A DNA stretch of 64,000 bases, from NCBI RefSeq assembly GCF_022829515.1, contig NZ_JAKSYL010000284.1, forward strand, positions 1-64,000, read 5' to 3'. The notes beneath the pieces are model-generated. The model was given only the letters and a program-made list of their open reading frames with translations, was not told the DNA's origin and ran no database searches. Below are positions 1 to 8,195 of this stretch, piece by piece. The translations under genes and the position numbers were made by a program. This DNA is from Methylobacterium sp. J-048 (GTDB lineage: Bacteria; Pseudomonadota; Alphaproteobacteria; Rhizobiales; Beijerinckiaceae). The stretch's first letter is position 1, and each line of letters starts with the position of its first letter.

Positions 1-351
1 CAGGGCGCGATCTACAACCTCGTGAGCGGCTTGGCCGGCAGCAACCCGTTCGGCTCGAACGCGGTTGGCACGCCCGGCACCCGGTTCTACCAGCTGAGCC
101 AGGCCCTGCGTGATACCTACCAGTTCGTGGCCGGTGCGAGCCTGATCTGGTCGCCGGTCAAAGACCTCGATATCGGCGTGGAAGGCTTGTACACGCAGAT
201 CGGCCTGAAGAATGGCCGGGCGATCGACCTCGATAAGAGTCCGACGGCCTACGCTAACATTGCCGGTATCAACGCCGGTACTTTTGCGGTCCGTACCGCG
301 ACGCAGGACGCGGTCTCACAGGTCCGCTTCCGCGTCCAGCGCGACTTCTAA
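1..351 (+). CDS. Porin, C-terminal fragment (5' end outside window)
   Basis: The frame is open from base 1 to a TAA stop and encodes the last 116 residues of an outer-membrane porin of the alphaproteobacterial Porin_2 family. It aligns closely with the ends of the four downstream paralogues: the YQLSQALRDTYQFVAG stretch, the SLIWSPVKDLDIGVEG strand and the terminal QVRFRVQRDF. The C-terminal phenylalanine is the usual outer-membrane beta-barrel assembly signal. Its loop text groups it with the copies at 1754 and 3580 rather than those at 6033 and 8196. It is the upstream-most visible member of the tandem array; whether more copies lie to the left cannot be seen. Confidence 0.93.
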   Translation, partial: QGAIYNLVSGLAGSNPFGSNAVGTPGTRFYQLSQALRDTYQFVAGASLIWSPVKDLDIGVEGLYTQIGLKNGRAIDLDKSPTAYANIAGINAGTFAVRTATQDAVSQVRFRVQRDF

Positions 352-411
352 GCCGCAAAGGCGGCGCCGGGGACGATCCCGGTGCCGCACCCCGTGCTCC
401 ACGGATCTCAA

Positions 412-437
412 GGCCCAGCCCTCGGCTGGGCCTTTTT
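412..437 (+). terminator. Rho-independent terminator of first porin
   Basis: A perfect 9-bp stem (GGCCCAGCC / GGCTGGGCC) with a 3-nt loop is followed directly by five T. It lies 60 bp after the stop codon of the first porin fragment. Confidence 0.85.
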
Positions 438-1528
438 CGTTGCGGACGGGCCTGGGGAGCCTGGGCACCGCAGCCCGCCTGCAATGCCCGCCACGCAGAC
501 TCCGCGTCGGCGCAGGCCTGAGCGCGGAACCGCTTGGGCCGGGCGAGGGCGTCGAAACAGGCACTGAGAACCCAGCCCTTTCAAGGTGTTGGGCTGAGAG
601 CCAGGACACGGCGTCGGGCCGGTCTGCGCGGCCCTTTTCCGGGGCGCATGCAGCGCCAGCGGAATGCGACCCGGACCCAGCACACGACGGCGCGCAGCGT
701 CCGCCTGATCAACCCGCGCCGTTGGCGCGGCGCTTCGTGTGCTGGGTCCCAGATCAGGTTCCGCTTCGCTTCACCTGTCCGGGGAAAGGGCGCGCGTGAT
801 CTGCTCAGAGGCGATGATCCCACGACGCGCATCTGGCCAGACACCTTGAAAGGGCTGGCTGAGAACCCTTCCCGATTGCAGCGCGATCGATGGCGGTTCC
901 GGCACCCGTCCCGACCCCCGCCCGCCGGCTCGCAGCAGCCTTCCAGTCTGAGATACGAATCGAGGCGTCGGCCGGCCGACGCGTGCATCAGGCGCCCCAG
1001 GGTCCTGACGGCGCCAGGCGGCGTCCAAGGCCGATAAAGGCAGGCGCCCGGGCGTGACCCCGACGGCCTTCCGCCCCCGTCTGCACGAAGGTCTCTGGTC
1101 GGCCGCCCTGGCCCCGCGCACCGATGCACCGCCGGCATCCGCGCCACCACTTCGTCTCGAACCTGATCCCATCGGAGCACCCTGCGGCCCCGACTCGGGC
1201 GCGCTGCCGCGGCGCTGAAACCAGGGGCGCCTCCCGAATCGCGGCGCCGATTCGTTCGAATCACCGCCGCGCCGGCCTTCGTGCTCGCTGCGTTCGGGCG
1301 CTGGGAAACCGAAAGCCGACGGCTCCGTTCCGGCGTCGGGTGCTGTCGCCCTGTCGATGCCGGCAGTCGTTCGCCGCGGCAGGGTCTCTGCCCGTTGCGG
1401 GCGGTCGACCTAAACTAAAATCTCCACCAGCGGATACATATCGATGGGCATGCAAAATAAATAATCGGCACCTATTTAGTATATACCTCGATATATGAAT
1501 CAATATGTCTATAAAATACTTATATGAC
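438..1528. other. Long intergenic region with no supported gene
   Basis: About 1.1 kb between the first porin's terminator and the AT-rich leader of the next porin. The open frames here, on both strands, are Arg/Pro-rich translations of GC-rich DNA without a recognisable domain or a ribosome-binding site. The only structure seen is a large inverted pair of repeat copies at 572-858. Around 1420 the composition changes abruptly to AT-rich. This stretch could be the remains of decayed genes, but nothing identifiable is left. Confidence 0.6.
572..858. repeat. Two diverged copies of a dispersed repeat in inverted orientation
   Basis: The outer ends are a perfect 18-bp inverted repeat (572-589 and 841-858, core CCCTTTCAAGGTGT). 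Further in, a perfect 15-bp inverted repeat pairs 673-687 with 735-749 (GGACCCAGCACACGA). Between these, the left arm and the reverse complement of the right arm share interrupted blocks such as the CCCTTTTCCGG/CCCTTTCCCCGG and AGCGGAA segments. The centre carries a 7-bp stem at 714-720/724-730. The simplest reading is two copies of one roughly 120-140 bp element placed tail to tail. Confidence 0.7.
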
Positions 1529-1544
1529 GTTGCGATCGTGCAAC
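1529..1544. promoter_or_regulatory. GTTGC-N6-GCAAC dyad in AT-rich porin leader
   Basis: GTTGC-GATCGT-GCAAC followed by AACATT lies inside an AT-rich island (about 1420-1753) and begins 225 bp before the porin ATG at 1754. The same dyad occurs 221 and 218 bp before the ATG of the porins at 6033 and 8196. The conserved form and spacing suggest a regulator-binding site or a promoter-proximal element. The binding protein is unknown. Confidence 0.5.
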
Positions 1545-1697
1545 AACATTGAGCAATCATTGTCGATATATAAAATCGATGTTGCTCATATACGCAGCGA
1601 CCCATCATATGAAACCGCATAGAGGCATCTCGGACACGGGGTATCTCTAAAATCTGCTATCAAAATTGCAGATTGAAACAAAAATAGACGCTGCGAT

Positions 1698-1733
1698 GAC
1701 CCGATAAACCGGGATCGTTGTGGTTATCGGGTC
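1698..1733 (+). promoter_or_regulatory. Leader stem-loop just upstream of porin RBS
   Basis: A perfect 10-bp inverted repeat (GACCCGATAA / TTATCGGGTC) with a 16-nt loop ends 10 nt before the GGAGA ribosome-binding site at 1744. There is no T run, so it is not a terminator. In the 5' untranslated region it could stabilise the message or control access to the ribosome-binding site. Confidence 0.45.
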
Positions 1734-1753
1734 TAGAAGCTTTGGAGATATTT

Positions 1754-3355
1754 ATGAAGCTCTTGAAGAGCTCGCTGCTCGGCTCAGCCGCCGCCTTCGC
1801 GGCGGTCGGAGCAGCCCATGCCGCCGACCTGCCGGTCAAGAAGGCCGCGCCGATCGAGTACGTCCGCGTCTGCACCGCTTTCGGCGCCGGCTTCTTTTAC
1901 ATCCCGGGCACCGACACCTGCCTGCGCGTTTCCGGCCGCGCCCGGTTCGAGGGCGGCTATATGGGCAGCAACTCCCGCAGGAGCGGGGATGGTGGCGACA
2001 CATCGGGCTACCAGGGCCGCCTGCGCATCAACCTCGATGCCCGCACCCAGACCGCCTACGGCACCCTGCGCGCCTTCGTGCGCCTCGATGCCGGCAGCCG
2101 CACCGGCTATTCGGGTATCGGCCGGTCCGGTACCCAGGAGCGCATCGGCCAAGCCTACGGCGGCACCGGCGTCGATCAGGCCGGTCGCGATCAGCAATAC
2201 GTGAACGTCGACAAGGCGTTCATCCAGTTCGCCGGCCTGACCGCCGGCCGCGCGTCGTCGTTCTTCGACTTCTACGCCCACGACTTCGAGATCACGAGCA
2301 ACACCGCGGGTTCGGACATCGCCTCAACCAACCTGTTCGCCTACACGGCGACCTTCGGCAACGGCCTGTCGGCGACCCTGTCGGTGGAAGACCCGGTCTT
2401 CCGCCGCACGCCGATTTTCGCGCCGTCGGGCGGCACCGCCCCGGTCAGCCCCGTCTTCGTCGGCTACACCAGGGGCGCGCCGTCCAGCTTCTCCAACATC
2501 GACACCATCCAGCGCGAGCGTCTGCCCGACTTCGTCGGCGCCCTGCGCCTCGATCAGGCCTGGGGCTCGGCTCAGCTGTCGGCTGCCACGCATGAGTTGA
2601 ACGTCGGCAATATCGCGCTCGGCGCTCCCACCGGTACCGGCACCCCTGTCAATCTCGCGCACACCAACAGCGTCCAGGGCTGGGCGGTGCAGGGTGGCCT
2701 AAAGGTGAATGCACCGTTCGTTGCGCCGGGCGACGCCCTGTACTTGCAGGGTGCCTACGGTGATGGTGCGCAGCTCTACACAGGCTATTCCGCGTTCAGC
2801 GGCTCCTACTTGCAAAATGCTGCGACGATCCAGGGCCAGAAGCTCAACCAGTTCTTCTCGGACGCGACGATCAATCCGTTCACCGGCCAGTTGCAGACAT
2901 CGCAGAGCTTCACCGCGGTCGCGTCGTACCTGCACTACTGGACCCCGGAATGGCGTTCGGCCTTCTTCGGCTCCTATGGCGAGCAGAGCTTCTCGCGGAG
3001 CGCCCGCCTCGCCCAGGGCGCGGCCTATGCCCTTGTGAGCCCGACCGTTGCGACCGGCATCAATGCCGTCGGCGTGCCGGGCACCCGGTTCTACCAGCTG
3101 AGCCAAGCGCTGCGCGACACCTACCAGTTCGTTGCCGGCGCGAGCCTGATCTGGTCGCCGGTGAAGGACCTCGATATCGGCGTCGAGGGCCTCTACACGC
3201 AACTCGGCCTGAAGCGTGGCCGGGCGATCGACCAGGACAAGAGCCCGACTGCCTACGCGAACGTCGCGGGCATCAACGCCGGCACCTTCGTGCCGCGCAC
3301 CGCGACGCAGGATTCGATCTCGCAGGTCCGCTTCCGCGTCCAGCGCGACTTCTGA
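1754..3355 (+). CDS. Porin (Porin_2 family), 533 aa
   Basis: Outer-membrane general-diffusion porin. The start is the ATG at 1754 behind GGAGA, giving a Sec signal peptide of about 20 residues (MKLLKSSLLGSAAAFAAVGA) that ends AHA before ADLPVKKAAP. The mature N-terminus has the family pattern APIEYVRVC...YIPGTDTCLRVSGR with its conserved cysteine pair. The rest is a Tyr/Ser/Gly-rich barrel ending QVRFRVQRDF with terminal Phe. Length is normal for the family. An extension to 1718 is open but lacks a ribosome-binding site and would mask the signal peptide. It is followed by its own terminator, so it is probably monocistronic. Its closest partner in the array is the copy at 3580. Confidence 0.95.
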   Translation: MKLLKSSLLGSAAAFAAVGAAHAADLPVKKAAPIEYVRVCTAFGAGFFYIPGTDTCLRVSGRARFEGGYMGSNSRRSGDGGDTSGYQGRLRINLDARTQTAYGTLRAFVRLDAGSRTGYSGIGRSGTQERIGQAYGGTGVDQAGRDQQYVNVDKAFIQFAGLTAGRASSFFDFYAHDFEITSNTAGSDIASTNLFAYTATFGNGLSATLSVEDPVFRRTPIFAPSGGTAPVSPVFVGYTRGAPSSFSNIDTIQRERLPDFVGALRLDQAWGSAQLSAATHELNVGNIALGAPTGTGTPVNLAHTNSVQGWAVQGGLKVNAPFVAPGDALYLQGAYGDGAQLYTGYSAFSGSYLQNAATIQGQKLNQFFSDATINPFTGQLQTSQSFTAVASYLHYWTPEWRSAFFGSYGEQSFSRSARLAQGAAYALVSPTVATGINAVGVPGTRFYQLSQALRDTYQFVAGASLIWSPVKDLDIGVEGLYTQLGLKRGRAIDQDKSPTAYANVAGINAGTFVPRTATQDSISQVRFRVQRDF

Positions 3356-3415
3356 TTTGACACATCGGTGCCGGGGCTTCTGTCCCGGCCCCTTTCCCCG
3401 TGCATGTCGCCTTCC

Positions 3416-3444
3416 AAGGCCCGGTTCCGCGCCGGGCCTTTTTT
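3416..3444 (+). terminator. Rho-independent terminator of porin at 1754
   Basis: Stem GGCCCGG / CCGGGCC (3418-3424, 3432-3438) followed by six T, 60 bp after the stop. Almost the same sequence terminates the porins at 3580 and 6033, so the terminators were duplicated along with the genes. Confidence 0.88.
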
Positions 3445-3579
3445 GTTGCGAGCGTTCTTCCGCTGACCGGTCGCCCCCGATCTCCCGCCGCCTTCGGCCT
3501 CCGCGCAGAACAATACTCTGCAACGTGCAGAATATACCTGGCGTATGGGCGGAATTATCATCAAAAATTGAGGCTGTTG

Positions 3580-5173
3580 ATGAAACGATTGCAGCATTAT
3601 TTGCTCGGCTCAGCCGCCGCTTTCGCCGCGATCGGAGCCGCCCACGCCGCCGACCTGCCGGTGAGGAAAGCAGCGCCGATCGAATATGTCCGCGTCTGCT
3701 CGGCCTACGGCGCCGGATTCTTCTACATCCCCGGCACCGACACCTGCCTGCGCGTGTCCGGCCGCGCCCGATTCGAGGGCGGCTACATCACCGCCTATAC
3801 CCGGCAGGCCGGCACCAACAGCGGCGACACGTCGGGCTACCGGGGGGTTGGCGCGCTTCAACCTGGATGCCCGCACCCAGACAGCCTACGGCACCCTGCG
3901 CGCCTTCGTGCGTCTCGATGCCGGCAGCCGGGCCGGCGCGGCCGGCGTCGGCCGATCCGGCACCCAGGAGCGCATCGGCCTCGCCTACGTCGCCACCGGC
4001 GTCGATCAGGTCGGCCGGGTGCAACAGGTCATGAATGTCGACAAGGCGTTCATCCAGTTCGCGGGGCTCACCGCCGGCCGCGCCGCGTCGTTCTTCGACT
4101 TCTACGCCCACGATTTCGAGATGTCGGGCAGCACCGCCGGCTCGGATGTCGCCTCGACCAACCTGCTCGCCTACACGGCGACTTTCGGCGGCGGCGTCTC
4201 GGCGACCCTGTCGGTGGAAGACCCGGTCTTCCGGCGCACGCCGATCTTCGCGCCCTCGGGCGGCGCCGCGCCGGTCAGCCCCGTTTTCGTCGGCTATACC
4301 CGCGGTGTACCGTCGAGCTTCGCCAACGTCGACAGCATTCAGCGTGAGCGCCTGCCCGACTTCGTCGGCGTCCTGCGCCTCGACCAGGCCTGGGGCTCGG
4401 CTCAAGTATCGGCCGCGATGCATGAGCTGAACGTCGGCACTCTCACGCTCGGCACCGGCGCGAACGCCGCCGTCGCGCGCACCAACAGCGTCCAGGCATG
4501 GGCGGTGCAGGGCGGTCTGAAGGTCAACGTGCCGTTCGTCGCGGCGGGCGACGCTCTGTACCTGCAGGGCGCCTATGGCGACGGTGCGCAGTTCTATACG
4601 GGCTACTCCGCGTTCAGCGGTTCGGCTTCACCGAACGCCGCCACGATCCAGGGCCAGAAATTCAACCAGTACTTCTCGGACGCGACGATCAACCCGTTCA
4701 CCGGCCAGTTGCAGACCTCGCAGAGCGTCACCGCAGTCGCGTCGTATCTGCATTATTGGTCGCCGGACTGGCGCTCGGCCTTCTTCGGCTCCTACGGCGA
4801 GCAGAGTTTCTCCCGGAGCGCCCGGCTCGCCCAGGGCGCGGCCTATGGTCTTGTGGGTCCGGGCGTCATCACCGGTAACAACGCTGTCGGCGCGCCGGGC
4901 ACCCGGTTCTACCAGCTGAGCCAGGCGCTGCGCGACACCTACCAGTTCGTCGCCGGTGCGAGCTTGATCTGGTCGCCTGTTAAGGACCTCGATATCGGCG
5001 TCGAGGGCTACTACACGCAGATCGGCCTGAACCGTGGCCGGACGATCGACCAGGACAAGAGCCCGACCGCCTACGCCAACGTCGCGAATATCAACGCCGG
5101 CACCTTCGTGCCGCGCACCGCGACGCAGGACTCGGTCTTGCAGATCCGCTTCCGCGTCCAGCGCGACTTCTGA
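3580..5173 (+). pseudogene. Porin with a +1 frameshift in a G6 tract
   Basis: A full-length Porin_2 paralogue in two frames. The first part runs from the ATG at 3580 (MKRLQHYLLGSAAAFAAIGA, cleavage after AHA) to about codon 88. The rest continues one frame over to the stop at 5171-5173 with the standard QIRFRVQRDF end. The break is at the G run 3842-3847: removing one G restores GYRGLARFNLDARTQTAYG, exactly as in the copy at 8196. The repaired protein would be 530 aa. Apart from this base the sequence looks intact. It may be a recent mutation, a slipped-strand phase-variable tract or a sequencing error. The start lies only 224 bp after the previous porin's stop, and this copy lacks the long AT-rich leader. 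Confidence 0.85.
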
Positions 5174-5232
5174 TCCGACGGACCGGTGCCGGGGCGTCAG
5201 GCCCGGCACTGGCTTCGTGCATCTCGCCTTCC

Positions 5233-5260
5233 AAGGCCCGGCCCCGCGCCGGGCCTTTTT
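5233..5260 (+). terminator. Rho-independent terminator of frameshifted porin
   Basis: Stem GGCCCGG / CCGGGCC (5235-5241, 5249-5255) followed by five T. It is preceded by a second small hairpin built on GTGCCGGGG / CCCGGCAC. Confidence 0.87.
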
Positions 5261-5811
5261 GTTGCGGGCGTTATCGAGACCGCCGCTTATCGCGCTCCCG
5301 CGCCCCGTTATCCGTCTCGATCTCTGACCGCCTTTGGTCCGCCAGCACGGCTCCATGGCCCGCTGCCCGGCCGTTGGGATGGTCAGGGGCGCTCGCTGCG
5401 CAGGCGATGCCGCGCATCGCCGCTTCCGAGTCGATGCGCGGCATCGGCCCAAGACGTGACGGCCGGATTCGGAATCCGCGCGCCGCCGAAGCCCAATGGG
5501 ATCGACAGCGCTTTCGAGTGGATCGATGGCCGATACGATTCGCCGGCGAGGATCTGCGTGGCGGTTTCTCGTGTCGATTCCCGCGCCATCAGTGCCTGCA
5601 GCCTGAGGGCTAGCGAGGATGTGGGTCCGATAGCGACGGAAGGCGCGCGCCGGCTCGCAAGCCGATCGCGTCGTCTGCAGACCCGTCATGATCCACGAAC
5701 TGGCGCGGTATTTTTGAATTGACGACGGCAGTAACACAACTAAGCACGCAATAAAAATAATAAGTTCGAAGATCTTCGCAAATTTACTTCGTAATAATCA
5801 GTAGCTTGCCT
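5261..5811. other. Intergenic region without a supported gene
   Basis: About 550 bp after the third porin's terminator. Short open frames exist on both strands but have no ribosome-binding site or recognisable protein. From about 5710 onward the DNA turns AT-rich and forms the leader of the next porin. Confidence 0.6.
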
Positions 5812-5827
5812 GTTGTTTGTTTGCAAC
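5812..5827. promoter_or_regulatory. GTTGC-N6-GCAAC-type dyad in porin leader
   Basis: GTTGT-TTGTTT-GCAAC, one mismatch from the dyad upstream of the porins at 1754 and 8196, followed by AAAACC. It begins 221 bp before the ATG at 6033, inside an AT-rich island of about 320 bp. Confidence 0.45.
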
Positions 5828-6032
5828 AAAACCAAAATTGCAAGGTCCCTCTCCAGAATGACCGTTGCCCCCTAAAGATCTACGATGCAGGATAATCATC
5901 TAAGTTCGCGTCATATGTGGCGGGATCAAGAATAAACATTTTTTCAAAACGCATAATGAGAGAAAAACGTTTGGCAGGAGGAGCGTCCCGAGAAGCGGTG
6001 CCGTTGTCGGCGTCAAACATCGGGGGATGTTG

Positions 6033-7637
6033 ATGAGTTTGTTGGATCGTTTCTGGCTCGGTTCTGCTGCGGCCTTCGTTGTGATCGGAGCCGCTCCGGC
6101 TGCCGACCTGCCGGTAAAAAAGGCCGCGCCGATCGAATATGTTCGCGTCTGCACCACCCACGGCGTCGCGTTCTTCTACATACCCGGTACCGATACCTGC
6201 CTGCGCATCTCCGGCCGTACCCGGTTCGAGGGCAACTATCAGACGACCTACTCGCGCCAAGCCGGCAACGGCGACACTGCGGGCTATCGAGGGCTGTTGC
6301 GCTTCAATCTCGATGCCCGCACCCGGACCGACTTGGGCACCCTGCGCGCCTTGGTGCGCCTCGATGCCGGTTCCCGCACCGGTCTCATCCATTCCGGCAC
6401 TCAACTGCGCATCGGGCATTCTTACGCCGCTACCGGGGTCGACGAGGCGGGCCGCGCACAGCAGCATGTGAATGTCGACAAGGCGTTCATCCAGTTCGCC
6501 GGTCTGACCGCCGGTCGTGCGGCTTCTTACTTCGACTTTTACGCCCACGACTTCGAGGTGTACGGCGCTACCTCCGGCTCGGATACGTCGTCGACCAATC
6601 TGCTCGCCTACACGGCCACCTTCGGCAACGGCTTCTCGACGACCCTGTCGGTCGAAGATCCGGTCTACCGCCGCACGCCGGTCTTCGCGCCGTATTCGAT
6701 CACGGCCACGACTCCGGTCAGCCCCGTCTTCGTCGGATACGCCGGCGGCCTGCCGTCCCGCTACGGCACCGTCGACAGCATCCAGCGCTCCCGGCTGCCC
6801 GATTTCGTCGGTGCCCTGCGCCTCGATCAAGATTGGGGTTCCGCCCAGATCTCGGCCGCCACGCACGAGATCAACGTCGGCAACCTGAGTACCGCCGTGG
6901 CCGAAAGCGCCGGTGGTGTGGTCACCGGGATCTCACACACCAACTCGGTCCAGGGCTGGGCGGTGCAAGGTGGCGTGAAGGTGAACGCGCCATTCATCGC
7001 CCTGGGCGATGCCCTCTATCTGCAGGGCGCCTACGGCAACGGAGCACAGACCTATGTCGGCTATTGCATGATTGCCGGCTGCTACGCGCAGGCCAATACC
7101 GGATTCGGAGGACAGAAATTCGTGCAGTCCTTCGCCGATGCGACGATCAACCCGTTCACCGGTCAGCTCCAGACATCGACCAGCTTCTCTGCGGTCGCGT
7201 CGTATCTGCATTATTGGTCGCCGGACTGGCGCTCGGCCGTCTTCGGCTCCTATGGCGAGCAGGATTTCTCGGGCGGTGCCCGCTTGGCGCAGGGCGCGGC
7301 CTACAGCCTCGTGAGCCCGAACGCTGCCGTCTCCTTCGGCGCCAACGCCGTCGGCGTGCCGGGCAGCCGGCTCTACCAGCTGAGCCAGGCGCTGCGCGAC
7401 ACCTACCAGTATGTTGTCGGTGCGAGCTTGATCTGGTCGCCGGTGAGAGATCTCGATATCGGCGTCGAGGGTTTCTACACCCAGGTTGGCGTGAAGAGCG
7501 GCCGGGTGATCGACTCCGACAAGAGCCCGACCGCCTACACCAACGTCGCCGGCATCAACACCGGCAGCTTCGTGCCGCGGACCGCGACGCAGGACTCGGT
7601 CTCGCAGATCCGCTTCCGCGTCCAGCGCGATTTCTGA
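6033..7637 (+). CDS. Porin (Porin_2 family), 534 aa
   Basis: Outer-membrane porin. The ATG at 6033 is preferred because it aligns with the start of the copy at 8196 and has a GGGGGA ribosome-binding site 6 nt upstream; an in-frame ATG at 6027 overlaps that site. The signal peptide ends APA before ADLPVKKAAP, then APIEYVRVC and the PGTDTCLRISGR motif follow. Together with the porin at 8196 it forms a second sub-group: VIHSGT/LIHSGT-type text around residue 125 and a cysteine-containing loop (GYCMIAGCYAQ) in place of the Ser/Gly loop of the 1754/3580 copies. It ends QIRFRVQRDF. Confidence 0.94.
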   Translation: MSLLDRFWLGSAAAFVVIGAAPAADLPVKKAAPIEYVRVCTTHGVAFFYIPGTDTCLRISGRTRFEGNYQTTYSRQAGNGDTAGYRGLLRFNLDARTRTDLGTLRALVRLDAGSRTGLIHSGTQLRIGHSYAATGVDEAGRAQQHVNVDKAFIQFAGLTAGRAASYFDFYAHDFEVYGATSGSDTSSTNLLAYTATFGNGFSTTLSVEDPVYRRTPVFAPYSITATTPVSPVFVGYAGGLPSRYGTVDSIQRSRLPDFVGALRLDQDWGSAQISAATHEINVGNLSTAVAESAGGVVTGISHTNSVQGWAVQGGVKVNAPFIALGDALYLQGAYGNGAQTYVGYCMIAGCYAQANTGFGGQKFVQSFADATINPFTGQLQTSTSFSAVASYLHYWSPDWRSAVFGSYGEQDFSGGARLAQGAAYSLVSPNAAVSFGANAVGVPGSRLYQLSQALRDTYQYVVGASLIWSPVRDLDIGVEGFYTQVGVKSGRVIDSDKSPTAYTNVAGINTGSFVPRTATQDSVSQIRFRVQRDF

Positions 7638-7696
7638 TCCGACGGACCGGTGCCGGGGCTTCAAGCCCGGCACCGGCTTCGTGCATCTCGACGTCC

Positions 7697-7724
7697 AAGG
7701 CCCGGCCCCGCGCCGGGCCTTTTT
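7697..7724 (+). terminator. Rho-independent terminator of porin at 6033
   Basis: Stem GGCCCGG / CCGGGCC (7699-7705, 7713-7719) plus five T, nearly identical to the terminators at 3416 and 5233. It is preceded by a hairpin GTGCCGGGGC / GCCCGGCAC at about 7650-7676. Confidence 0.88.
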
Positions 7725-7977
7725 GTTGCGGGTTCCGCCGCGAACGCCCGTCGTCCGCGATCCAGAGCCGCTTCGGCTTCGGTCCACGCCAGGCTCGATC
7801 GCCGCCTGAGCCTGCGAAGGCGTCACATTGGGGCGGGTGTGTGCAACGGCCGGCATGCTGTGATCAAACAATAAACACACGATCTAATTCATTTTGCCTC
7901 AATGGATAAGGTAAAACATCGACTTGAGATCAATTGAATCGGCAAACATATTGCGCATTAAACTGATAATTTTGTTT

Positions 7978-7993
7978 GTTGCACGTCTGCAAC
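7978..7993. promoter_or_regulatory. GTTGC-N6-GCAAC dyad in porin leader
   Basis: GTTGC-ACGTCT-GCAAC followed by AACATC begins 218 bp before the porin ATG at 8196, within an AT-rich stretch from about 7870 to 8195. Both half-sites and the AACAT extension match the dyad at 1529 exactly. Confidence 0.5.
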
Positions 7994-8195
7994 AACATCA
8001 TAATTGTTCCATCACGTGCTTGAATGCGCATTGCTAGCTAAAAAATTGGATCGCACAATGGATTGTGAAAGATGAGTCTTGGACAATCCGCTCCAGAAAA
8101 ATCTTCCGCTTAAAATATAAAAATAATAATAGCCTGCGATTGGCAGGGAAATGGGAAGCGTTGCCGCCGTCGGCTTCAAACTTCTGGGGGTCTTG

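Noticed and set aside
859..1420. Possible short genes between the first two porins
   Set aside because: Open frames exist in several phases but none has a ribosome-binding site, a sensible amino-acid profile or a recognisable motif.
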